Source of the DNA: Podochytrium sp. JEL0797
Taxonomy: Eukaryota; Chytridiomycota; Chytridiomycetes; Chytridiales; Chytriomycetaceae
Direction: 5' to 3'
DNA: 15,971 nucleotides
Assembly: GCA_027596195.1 (NCBI GenBank)
Contig: JADGJG010000595.1
Span: 1-15,971 of the forward strand
This document shows, piece after piece, positions 1 to 8,012 of the stretch. The notes beneath the pieces are model-generated. The model made no database searches and had not been told where the DNA came from. It saw nothing but the letters and a program-made list of their open reading frames with translations. A program made the translations under genes and the position numbers. Numbering within the stretch: the first letter of the stretch is position 1; every line of letters starts with the position of its first letter.

Positions 1-11
1 ATGAATACTGA

Positions 12-3000
12 CCATCCCACTTCGAAATCTACACCCCCCCCCCCCCCCCGCTCCAGCTCCTCGGCCAAGTCCTCCGCGCGTCCCAAGAACTCGCTCCCCT
101 CCGCAAAAAGAAAAAACCCAAACCCTCCTCCGAAGACGCGCCCACCCAATCCCAACCATCCATCACCCTCAACCCCACCACCACTACTCAAACCACCCTC
201 CTCACCGCATCCTCGAACCAACTCTCCCCCTCCCGCCAAGAATCCTCCCCATCAGCCCCACCACGCACCCAATCCGTTTCGGACCCATTCGACACCCCAA
301 CCGCCGTCATCCAAGCCACCGAAGAAACCCTCGGCGATATCCAACACATGCTCAAAGTCTTATCCCGGATTGGTAACGAATCGCGATACGGCGGGTCCGG
401 TCCGGATTCCTCCGATGATTCCACGGACCCACCGGGTGATCGCGTGGACGAACCGCCCGTTTCGGATCGAGACATGCTCCTCCTCCTCAAATCAGAATAC
501 GAAAAGCTCAACAAACTGTTCATGCAAGGCCGCAAAAACGAAGCCGAGTTGATCAAAAAGTGTAAAGACGTGACGGGCCAAATGATGAACAACTCAGTCA
601 AAGTGCAAGCGGCGCTCAAACTGTCGCAAAACGACCGCAGCACGATTGCGAGTTTGAAGAAGGAGGTGAAACGCGCGTGGAAGATGGTGGAAGTGGCGGG
701 GGACAAGGAGCGCAAAACCAAAGACGCGATCATGCATCTCAAGATTGAGTTGGCCAAAATGAGGCATGCAGCTGGTGGAGGGGATGGAGAGATTTTGGAT
801 TTAGATTTGCAGGATGAGGATGAGGATGGGGATGGGATTGATAGTGGGTTGAATCGGATGATGGCGATTCAGGTGGAACAAGATCAAACGATTAGCAACT
901 TGACAAAGGTAACGGTTTCTCAGGATAAATGCTCCAGTTTAACCCTCCGACCCCTCCAAAACAGGAAAAATACTACCTCTCCCAGCAAAACGACCAACTC
1001 CTCAACAAAACCGCCCTCCAAAGTTCCGAACTCCTCGACATCCACAAACACCTTTCCACAACTCTCTCCGAAAAGCAAGTCTGCGAAAAGAATTTAGCCT
1101 CCATCAAAGAATTACTAGCCCAAAAGAAAACGGACGAAGACCGTAACGCCAAAACGCGTGATAAACTCGAATCAACCGTCAAAGTGTTGCAGGACACGCT
1201 CGCGAAACGGGAACATGATGTGAGCGTGAAAAGTTCGGAAATCAAGGCTGTGAAGGAGGTGAATTCGAGGCTTGAAACGATGCTCAAGGAGGATAAAGCG
1301 AAATTGGATAAGGAGGTTGTCGAAAAGGATAAAGCGGTTTCAAAGTTTGTGAAGCTGCAGGCAGAGTATGATTTGCAGCATATCGATGTGACGAAATTGA
1401 AGGCTGAGAATCAAGATCAATTTGTGGATTTGAGGAGTTGGGAGGAGGAACTCAACAAATATAAGGAGGAGTTTAAGGCCATGGTTCGACTTAAGGATGG
1501 ATTGGCAAAGCGGATCAAACTTTTGGAGGAAGCAAAGATGGAAGCGGAAGTGGATAGAGACCATTTGAGGGTAAAATGATTTGGTTGTTGATTTATTTTT
1601 CGGACAGAATCCTGACTTGATTCCAAAAAACACACTTCCAAAACAGGGACAAAACCACCAACTCACCTATGAACGCGACACCATGAAAAAGCAAATCGAA
1701 AGCAACGTGAAAGAAATCGAAAGTCTCGGACGAGAACGCGACATTGCTCAGAAAAACTTTGTACGCGCCACGGGGGCCACGCAAAAGCAACACAATTCCA
1801 TCAAATTGGCTGACCAGACAAAGAGAAACTTGGAGCAAGAAATCAGCAATTTCAAAGAGGAGGCTGCGAAAATGAGAAAGGTGGGAATTCTTTTTTTCCT
1901 CGCGGGACTCATATTTTGTTGTTGCGTTTAACATAACTGCATATTTAGATCATCTACTCATTAGAAAAAGACCGCGACCGACACATCAACGAAGCCTCCA
2001 AAATCTCCGTCGAGCTTTGCTCGAAAGACGAAGATGTCAAAATCAAAGACATCATGCTGTACGATGCGCGCAAGAAAATGGACGAGCTTGAGCGCAAGTT
2101 GAAGGAGCAGCAGGTGATTTCTCACCCACCGCAACCTCCTAATTGGGGGAATCCTGAATTTTTTTTTCCTCGTATTTTTTTTAGACCTTGTACGAAAACG
2201 TCCGAGCCGATCGCAACTTGTATTCCAAAAACTTGATTGAAGCGCAAGACGAAATCAACGAAATGAAGCGGAAACTCAAAATCATGAGTCATCAGATTGA
2301 GCAGTTGAAGGAAGAAATTGGAAACAAGGAAGCTGGTACAAATACTATTTTGAAAATTTCAAGTTCCACCCTCCCCGCTAACGCTAACCTAACACCTTAT
2401 TAGCACTCGCCAAGGAGAACCTCGAACATGCCAAACTTGACAAGGACAAGGAAGGCTTGTCTTCAACGATTGACAAGTTGAAACAGCAGCTCTCTGAATC
2501 GGAGCAATCACTTGCCAACAAAAAGGCTGATGAGAACAAGCTCAAACACATCATCAGCGAGGCAGACGCGGATCGAGTCAAGCAAAAGAAGGAATACGAT
2601 ATCATTGTTCAAGAGAGGGTAAACAAAACCTAACCATCTCAACCTCCCCCCGCATTCAAAAAAGCAACACTCACTCACACCCAAACAGGACATCATCGGC
2701 ACCCAACTCATCCGCCGCAACGACGAAATCGCGCTCCTCTACGAAAAAATCAAAATCCAAGCCTCGACCCTCAACAAGGGTGAAATTCAATACCGCGAAC
2801 GACTCGAAGACATTCGCGTGTTGCGACTCGAAATCAAAAAACTGCGCCGCGAAAAGGCCATTCTGCAGACCGAGACGCAGAACGTGGATGCACTCAAGAA
2901 TGAGATTTTTAAACTGCAGAGGGATATTTTGAGGGAAAAGACGCGTGTGAGGGTGTTGGAAGGTTTGTGGGGCCTTTTTTGCAGACCCGTTGAGAGGCTA

Positions 3001-3819
3001 TTTTCTGATTGTCGCTTTTTAGAGGAACTCGAGTCTCCAATGAACATTCACCGATGGAGAAAGCTATCCGGCTCAGATCCTAGCACCTACGAACTCATCA
3101 CCAAGATCCAAACGCTTCAAAAGCGGCTGATTGCCAAAACCGAAGAAGTGCTCGAAAAAGAGCTCGTCATCAACCAAAAAGAGAAGCTGTATCATGAAGT
3201 GAAGGAAGTCTTGCAACGGCAACCTGGACCCGAAGTCTTGGAGGAACTGAGAGCCGTCAAGGATGCAGTCAAAGTCAAAATGCGGGAATGCAAGGTAACA
3301 AAATGACGCCCGTCAATTATTTTTAGCTCGTCTCATAATGTCCATTTTCACCCCCCACAGTCACTCGCATCCGAACTCAACATGTACCACTCCCAAGTCA
3401 ACGAATACAAATTCGAAATCGACCGTCTCACCCGCGAGATGCAAGACCTCAAAAAAAAGTACTATGAACAACGCAAACGCGATCGCGAGGCGCACCTCAA
3501 AAAGCAGCGATACGCCCACACCAACAACAACACAGCCACCGTCCATCTCTCCCCCGGAGGAGTAGTCAGCGAAAATCTCCTCGGATTGCTCGGGGACGCT
3601 GGAATCGATGTTCCCAAAATCATCAAGATCGGCGCCATGCCTTCGATTCGACCCAACCCCGGGTTCACCAACAAAAAGTTTAATGGTGGGGGGTTCAATT
3701 TGGCCATGTTTTCGTCGGGGATTCATCATAATATGGGGACTGCTGGTGGGGAGGATTCTCGGCCGGAGGGGCATGGTTCTGAGAGTGGTACTACGAAGCT
3801 TCCTGAATTGCGTGCATAA
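12..3819 (+). CDS. CFAP58: CFAP58, cilia- and flagella-associated coiled-coil protein (5' end unresolved)
   Basis: Long coiled-coil protein of the axoneme; in animals CFAP58 is needed to build the sperm flagellum. Nine exons are proposed: 12(or 57)-908, 965-1570, 1647-1880, 1949-2113, 2185-2335, 2404-2618, 2689-2962, 3023-3294, 3361-3819. The eight GT-AG introns are 56-76 bp and splicing keeps one frame throughout. Blocks that match CFAP58 include ALKLSQNDRSTIASLKKE and RAWKMVE (exon 1), ATGATQKQ (exon 3), DRNLYSKNLIEAQDE with MKRKLKIM (exon 5), ALLYEKIKIQ and LRLEIKKLRREK (exon 7), and HRWRKL, LQKRLIAKTEEV and QRQPGPE (exon 8). The junction of exons 7 and 8 rebuilds LEEELES, a family block. 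Ahead of the conserved core lies a Ser/Thr/Pro-rich leader, and exon 1 also holds an acidic Asp/Glu stretch near 780-840. After the last coiled coil about 110 low-complexity residues follow, including GGGFNLAMF. The frame is open from 12 (TGA at 9-11); the real start is either upstream through an intron with acceptor at 55-56, or the ATG at 1 if the C run is miscounted. About 1,075 residues are visible, longer than the roughly 870 of animals. Confidence 0.93.
34..49. repeat. Homopolymer run of 16 C
   Basis: An uninterrupted run of 16 cytosines lies at the very start of the CFAP58 region. It is either part of a proline-coding stretch or the pyrimidine tract of an intron whose acceptor AG is at 55-56. 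Runs this long are prone to length error in sequencing and to slippage in vivo. Here the length matters, because it decides whether the ATG at position 1 is in frame with the CFAP58 coding region. Confidence 0.9.
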
Positions 3820-3920
3820 AAAAAGAATATGGGTTTTTAATGGATGGAGGCAATGAGACTTTAATAGTCCTTCTCATACAAAAGAAAACACGTGCAGGGA
3901 TTCTTAAAGGAGTGGAGATT

Positions 3921-3936
3921 TCCAAAAATATTCCCA
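3921..3936 (+). promoter_or_regulatory. 16-bp upstream element shared by both copies of the duplicated gene
   Basis: The 16 bases tccaaaaatattccca lie 38 bp before the ATG of the intact membrane-protein gene and recur exactly at 6537-6552, 22 bp before the ATG of the broken copy. The bases between element and ATG have diverged apart from a shared gctccag. Survival of an exact match in otherwise diverged flank suggests a core-promoter or 5'UTR element. It could also simply be the edge of the duplicated block. Confidence 0.45.
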
Positions 3937-3973
3937 ATCATATTTTTCGAAAAAACAAAGCTCCAGCTACAAA

Positions 3974-5149
3974 ATGGTCGCTCACATCGTTGCCATTGAA
4001 ACAAGCCCACTCCTTACTCACCAGAAGACCCACCGCTCTCATCGCACCCTGGTGCTCCTGCTTGTGGCTGCCATTGTATTCTTGGTGCCACTTCGCCCTA
4101 TTATCCTGAACTTTTCTGTCACCAAGCCGCAGCGTCCCTTCGAGCCAATCGCCGGAGCCTTCGCCTTTGCGCCCTCCGACTATTCGAACGTTGTTATCAC
4201 TGTCAAACACGTAACTCCAGACGTGTCTTCCTCCAAGACACTCCTTTCCGCCAACCTCATGGTTGACTCTGGTTCTTCGGAGACTTCCCACGTCGCGTTC
4301 ACAATTTCTTCCTCGACCGAACCCTTCCAAATCGCCTCCAACGTGTCGGCGCACATTGAAAATCACGTTCTCACGATAACGCTGTATTTCAACGACGAAG
4401 CCGCTTCCACGTCCTTTTGGGCCTTGAGTGCCAAAAAGAACCCATGGCTACACATTTCCGCCAGAATCACTCTCCCACAACCAACCATCGAGTCGTTCGT
4501 TTTCTCGTCTCCTTCTCCCAGCATCGACGCGAGCTTGTCGTGGGAAACCGGTACCCAAGTCGCGACGAATTTCTACGCGTACACTGGATCCCATCATGGT
4601 GGTACCATCACTCTCTCACCCCCTGCCCCACTCTCTGCCCGTCTGCTCCACGTCTCGACGCACAAGGCGGACATTATTTCGACAGTCCCACTTTCGAGCG
4701 AACACTTGACTATCTCATCGCATGATGGAAGCATTGCGACCGACAAACTCCACGCGTCTACTCGTGCAAAAGTTATGTGCACCGGGTCGGGGTTGATCCG
4801 TGGCAAAGTGCACGCGACACCTGAGTTGCAAGTCTGGACGAATCACGGGAATGTCGAACTTGAAGTAGATCATGTTGAGACGGGGGACAAGAACCATTGG
4901 ACACGCGTGAAAAGTGTGAGTGGGCATGTGGGGGTGCAGCTTGTCGGATTTGAAGGGGCCTATGTGGCGGAATCGGAGGAGGGGGCTGTGAAGGTGGTGG
5001 AAGGGGGAAGTCGTGGTAAGGAGGCTGGTAATAGTGGAGTGGCGGCTGGTGGTGCTGGAAAGGTGGGATGGGTGGGGAGAAAGGAGGGGAAGGGGAAAGT
5101 GGAAGTGAATTCCCAGAAGGGGAATGTTCGCTTGACATTTTTGAAGTGA
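3974..5149 (+). CDS. Type II single-pass membrane protein with dileucine signal and DUF4097-like beta-repeat domain
   Basis: Intronless, 391 residues. I do not recognise a named family for the whole protein. Residues 1-24 form a basic cytoplasmic tail holding an acidic dileucine signal ETSPLL (residues 9-14), which fits [DE]xxxL[LI], the class that AP adaptors use for sorting to endosomes or vacuole. One hydrophobic helix follows (about 25-45), with positive charge on its N side, giving an N-in type II topology. The rest would be lumenal or extracellular, with possible N-glycosylation sites (NFS at 46, NVS further on). From about residue 200 to the end, short beta-prone repeats with Gly-Asn/Asp-Gly turns recur (GGTITL, HDGSIATDKL, HGNVELEVDH, SGHVGVQL, KGNVRLTFL); this resembles the bacterial and fungal DUF4097 adhesin-type beta-solenoid. 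That assignment is inference from pattern. A Gly/Lys-rich insert lies at about 343-375. A frameshifted duplicate lies at 6575. Vacuolar or endosomal residence is inferred from the signal only. Confidence 0.8.
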   Translation: MVAHIVAIETSPLLTHQKTHRSHRTLVLLLVAAIVFLVPLRPIILNFSVTKPQRPFEPIAGAFAFAPSDYSNVVITVKHVTPDVSSSKTLLSANLMVDSGSSETSHVAFTISSSTEPFQIASNVSAHIENHVLTITLYFNDEAASTSFWALSAKKNPWLHISARITLPQPTIESFVFSSPSPSIDASLSWETGTQVATNFYAYTGSHHGGTITLSPPAPLSARLLHVSTHKADIISTVPLSSEHLTISSHDGSIATDKLHASTRAKVMCTGSGLIRGKVHATPELQVWTNHGNVELEVDHVETGDKNHWTRVKSVSGHVGVQLVGFEGAYVAESEEGAVKVVEGGSRGKEAGNSGVAAGGAGKVGWVGRKEGKGKVEVNSQKGNVRLTFLK

Positions 5150-5282
5150 ACGTATGCTTCGGGTTCCATATTGTATTGAGTCGTTATCTGTGAAAATGAA
5201 TTATTTATTTTTTGATATTCTTTTCTGATTTGTTGATTTCTGCGAAGAGATTTGCACGGATCTCAGTCGCGTTGTCGTGAAA

Positions 5283-6324
5283 ATGATCCACCCTCAACTC
5301 TCCCTCCTTGTCAGCTTCCTTCTCTCCAGCAGCTTGATCGCATCACAACAAGTATCCGAACCTCACATCACGCCGCAGCTTCCCGCGTTTCAACAATTCT
5401 GGAAATCATTGCCCGAATGTTCGCAACTCTCACTTCTCGCGACTGTGACTGCAGACACCAAAACAAGTTCCGCCGACACGGACAACACATTGCTGCCTCA
5501 AGATAAATTCTTGAATGCCGTTATTTGCGCGTCGATAAGCCCAGTGGAATACCTGCAAACAGCTATCGTGAAAGGATGTGATAGCGCGGATCTCGCACTT
5601 CTGGACGCGTTGGAATCGGTATTTGAGAGTCCCTTAGCAAAACAAAGGGCGTACCGTCTAATATGATTATATTTCGCAGATCAATCAAGACCTGATCACG
5701 CGCCTTTGCAATCCCACCACCAAACCTCCATGGCCCCCCTCGCGCGCGTGGCACCCACCGAGACCTCCCGGGGTCAGGCCCCCTGCTCCATCCTTGATGC
5801 ATCATGGACGCCGGAGGTTTCAGTACCCGTGGACTCCTGGTCACGAAGTCAAACCAGCATTTGAGAAGCGCAAAGTTGGCAAAGCGGGGCTTGTCGGTGG
5901 TGGTGTGGATCTGGTCTCGTTTTCAATGTTTTGGTCGGGTCTTTCTGCATGTGGGCAGCAAGCAATTTCACGAGCTTACAATAAGGCTGGAGTTAAAGGA
6001 GCAGACGGACCCGCTTGGAGCAAAGAAGCGGTGGAATTGATTTGTACGGAAACTGACCCAGCGCCTGCCGTACAAACCGTTGTCTCGAAAGGATGCAACA
6101 ATGAAGCAGCATTGCCTGTGAATGTGATCCAGCCGCTCCTTTTGAAAGTATGTGGAGAGCGAGGCTCCCAGGCGCGACACGCGCAAAAGGTCAAAATCAC
6201 GGCTCCACCGCGTGTTCTGCAGCAACAGCGTCCCATAGTGATAGCAGAAATTCATTCACAGTCTGGGCCGTCGTTGAAACGCGCGCGTCGCAGCAGGGTG
6301 GCAGAGAAGGGGGTTGAGTTTTGA
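5283..6324 (+). CDS. Secreted protein with two copies of a four-cysteine module
   Basis: Two exons, 5283-5618 and 5680-6324, with a 61-bp GT-AG intron; the product has 326 residues. The start is the ATG at 5283, which opens a classical signal peptide (hydrophobic core LLVSFLLSSSLIA, likely cleaved near residue 20). The mature part holds two divergent copies of one module. Copy 1 (about 37-124) begins FQQFWKSLPEC and has Cys 46, 82, 99 and 122; copy 2 (about 193-272) begins FSMFWSGLSAC and has Cys 203, 234, 251 and 270. Both keep FW..L..C, a spacing of 17 between the second and third Cys, and a KGC motif at the third. Splicing is supported because it supplies the fourth Cys of copy 1 (RLCNP); unspliced translation ends soon after 5618 without it. 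A Pro/Arg-rich linker (about 123-170) joins the modules and the tail is basic (KRARRSR). I do not recognise the module; it has fewer cysteines than CFEM and a different pattern. The gene sits between the two copies of the duplicated membrane-protein gene. Confidence 0.78.
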
Positions 6325-6341
6325 AGGTTGTCCGAAGTGAA

Positions 6342-6347
6342 AATAAA
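6342..6347 (+). terminator. Putative polyadenylation signal of the secreted-protein gene
   Basis: An AATAAA hexamer lies 18 bp after the stop codon of the gene ending at 6324, a plausible position for a short-UTR fungal gene. No transcript evidence is available. The rest of 6348-6536 is AT-rich and shows no further feature to me. Confidence 0.4.
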
Positions 6348-6536
6348 AATATTAATCCTTCACCAAGTGCCTGGGCTACGAATCAAATAATAAGCAAACT
6401 TGTTTGGTCAGAAGTTTTCTTTTTCTCTTCTCCTTATATTGTAGTTCCCGAAAGAGAAAGAAAATAAAGAAAATTAAAAATCGTACCTTGGTTTAGAAAA
6501 GTGAATTTGGGGGGCACATGCAGCTGTAACAATTTA

Positions 6537-7761
6537 TCCAAAAATATTCCCATTATAGCTCCAGAATCTCCAGAATGGTTTCTCACATCATCGCCATTGA
6601 AACAAGCCCTCTCCTTACTCATCAAAAGACTCACCGCTCGCACCGCACCCTTGTGCTCGTGCTCGCTGTCGTTGCCATAGTCCTCTTGTTGCCACTGCGC
6701 CACAGAATCTCCGACCTTGCCTTCAATCCCGACCTTGTTTTCAATCTTGCTACGACCAAACCGCAACGCCCCTTCGAACCAATCGCCGGAGCATTCGGGT
6801 TTCCACCCTCTGAATATTCGCACATTGTTATCACCGTCGAGCGCGCGACCAAAGACGCGTCGTCCTTTAAGACCCGCCTCTCAGCGATTGCCATAGTCGC
6901 CACCGGTACCTCTGACACTTCCCACGTCGCATTCAGTATTTCCTCCTCGAACGAACCATTTCAAATCGCCTCCAATGTGTCGGCATCCATCGAAAATCGC
7001 GTCCTCGGAATTACCCTGCGCCTCAGCGACAAAGATTCCACCTCCGCCGCTGCCGCGTCCTTCTGGGCCTTGGGCGCCAAAAAGAACCCATGGCTACGCA
7101 TTGCCACCAACTGATTCGTTCGTCTTCGCGTCCCACTCTCCCACCGTCGATGCTAGTTTGACGTGGGAGACCAAAACCAAAGTCGGTACCGATTTTCACG
7201 TGTCCACAGCGTCCCATAATGGTGGCACCATCACCATCTCACCTCCAACTCCACTCTCCCCGCTTGCCCTCCACGTCTCGACAGAAAAGGCCAGCATTAT
7301 TTCGACAGCCGCATTGTCGAGCGAACATTTGACCCTCTTATCCCATCATGGGAATATTGTGACCGAGAAGCTCCTCTACGCGTACACGCGTGCAGAAGTT
7401 ATGTGCACAGGGTCCGGGTCGATCCGTGGTAAAGTGCATGCGACGCCTGAGTTGAAAGCCTGGACGAACCACGGTAATATCCAGCTCGAAGTGGATCACG
7501 TCAAGATGAGGGACATGCACCATTTGACGCATGTGGAAAGCGTGGCCGGGCATGTGGGGGTGAAGCTGGTGGGATTTAAAGGCGCATATGTGGCGGAGTC
7601 GGAGGAAGGGGTTGTGAAGGTGGTGGAGGGGGGAAGTCGTGGTACGGCTGCTGGGAGGGAGGGGTGGGTGGGTGGGACGGAGGGGAAGGGGAGAGTTGAA
7701 GTGAATTCCCAGAAAGGGAATGTTCGCTTGACATTTTTGAAGTGAACGTATGCTTCGGGTT
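6537..7761 (+). repeat. Duplicated unit, copy 2 (frameshifted gene)
   Basis: Second copy of the direct duplication described at 3921-5165, about 1.4 kb downstream in the same orientation. It begins with the exact 16-bp upstream element and ends 16 bp past the stop codon with the same sequence as copy 1. The last 76 bp of the two units (5090-5165 and 7686-7761) differ at only three positions by eye, three-prime flank included. Confidence 0.85.
6575..7745 (+). pseudogene. Frameshifted paralogue of the dileucine/beta-repeat membrane protein
   Basis: Clear duplicate of the gene at 3974. The N-terminal half (6575-7114) keeps ETSPLL, the membrane helix and PQRPFEPIAGAF. It then stops at TGA 7112-7114 directly after KKNPWLRIATN. 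The C-terminal half continues in the next frame from about 7110 to 7745, starting DSFVFASHSP and ending with the same last 16 residues as the intact copy apart from one change. Alignment by eye shows that about 23 bp present in copy 1 (around 4456-4495) are missing at about 7100-7112. The number is not a multiple of three, so the frame breaks, and no intron with reasonable sites restores it. The downstream frame is still open for about 200 codons, so the break is recent, or it is an assembly error. If translated it would give a 179-residue truncated membrane protein with tail, helix and part of the lumenal domain. Confidence 0.8.
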
Positions 7762-7828
7762 ACTTTTTTTGTGTAGTGCGAAAATATTATTTATATATTA
7801 AACAGTCACCTGGAGATTCCCGTAAAAC

Positions 7829-7960
7829 ATGGACGCGCCGTGGACCCACAACCACAAAGAATACATACCAGACCAACCCGTTCGAATGTGATTACGACGC
7901 CGACGGGCCCAGCAACTCGACAGCGCTAAATCGCAAGCCCTCAACTTGTTCGAATGGTAA
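7829..7960 (+). other. Short open frame interrupted by one TGA, function unknown
   Basis: An ATG in good context (aaaacATGGac) opens 20 codons beginning MDAPWTHNHKEYIPDQP and ending at TGA 7889-7891. The same frame then continues for 22 codons (LRRRRAQQLDSAKSQALNLF and two more) to TAA 7958-7960. The two parts together read like the start of a small protein but match nothing I recognise. It may be a relic exon, an upstream ORF or chance. The remaining sequence of 7762-8012 is AT-rich spacer between two convergent genes. Confidence 0.2.
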
Positions 7961-7966
7961 TTTATT
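7961..7966 (-). terminator. Putative polyadenylation signal of ODAD4
   Basis: On the minus strand an AATAAA hexamer lies 47 bp past the ODAD4 stop codon, with a variant ATTAAA nearer at 7993-7998. Either could serve the ODAD4 transcript, which converges on the duplicated block from the right. Confidence 0.35.
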
Positions 7967-8012
7967 TTCTATTCTTTTTTCTTACGCCATCATTTAATGC
8001 ATCCCTCCCACC

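Larger units (their letters stand above)
3921..5165 (+). repeat. Duplicated unit, copy 1 (intact gene)
   Basis: First copy of a direct duplication whose second copy is 6537-7761. Recognisable similarity starts at the shared upstream element, covers the whole membrane-protein gene, and ends about 16 bp after the stop codon (shared cgtatgcttcgggtt). The ends of the two units are nearly identical while the middle has diverged. Confidence 0.85.

Noticed and set aside
1..552. Plus-strand 183-codon Pro/Ser-rich frame starting with the first ATG
   Set aside because: The frame overlaps CFAP58 exon 1 in a different register, has extreme Pro/Ser bias from C-rich DNA, and shows no family similarity. 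Only the first few codons could matter, if the C run is miscounted.
188..757. Minus-strand 189-codon frame
   Set aside because: Antisense to conserved CFAP58 coding sequence; composition is what an antisense frame of a Lys/Glu-rich coiled coil gives (Leu/Ser/Phe-rich).
3301..3360. Alternative acceptor tttttag at 3325-3326 in the last CFAP58 intron
   Set aside because: Using it puts TAA in frame three codons later; the acceptor at 3359-3360 gives the conserved SLASELNMY block.
3361..3774. Minus-strand 137-codon frame and other short frames over the last CFAP58 exon
   Set aside because: They overlap the last conserved CFAP58 exon and have no recognisable features of their own.
4773..5138. Minus-strand 121-codon Pro/His-rich frame
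   Set aside because: Antisense of the Gly/Glu/Lys-rich 3' end of the membrane-protein gene; low complexity only.
3921..7761. Mobile-element explanation for the direct duplication
   Set aside because: No terminal repeats, target-site duplications, transposase or reverse-transcriptase sequence at the unit ends; an ordinary tandem or segmental duplication is sufficient.
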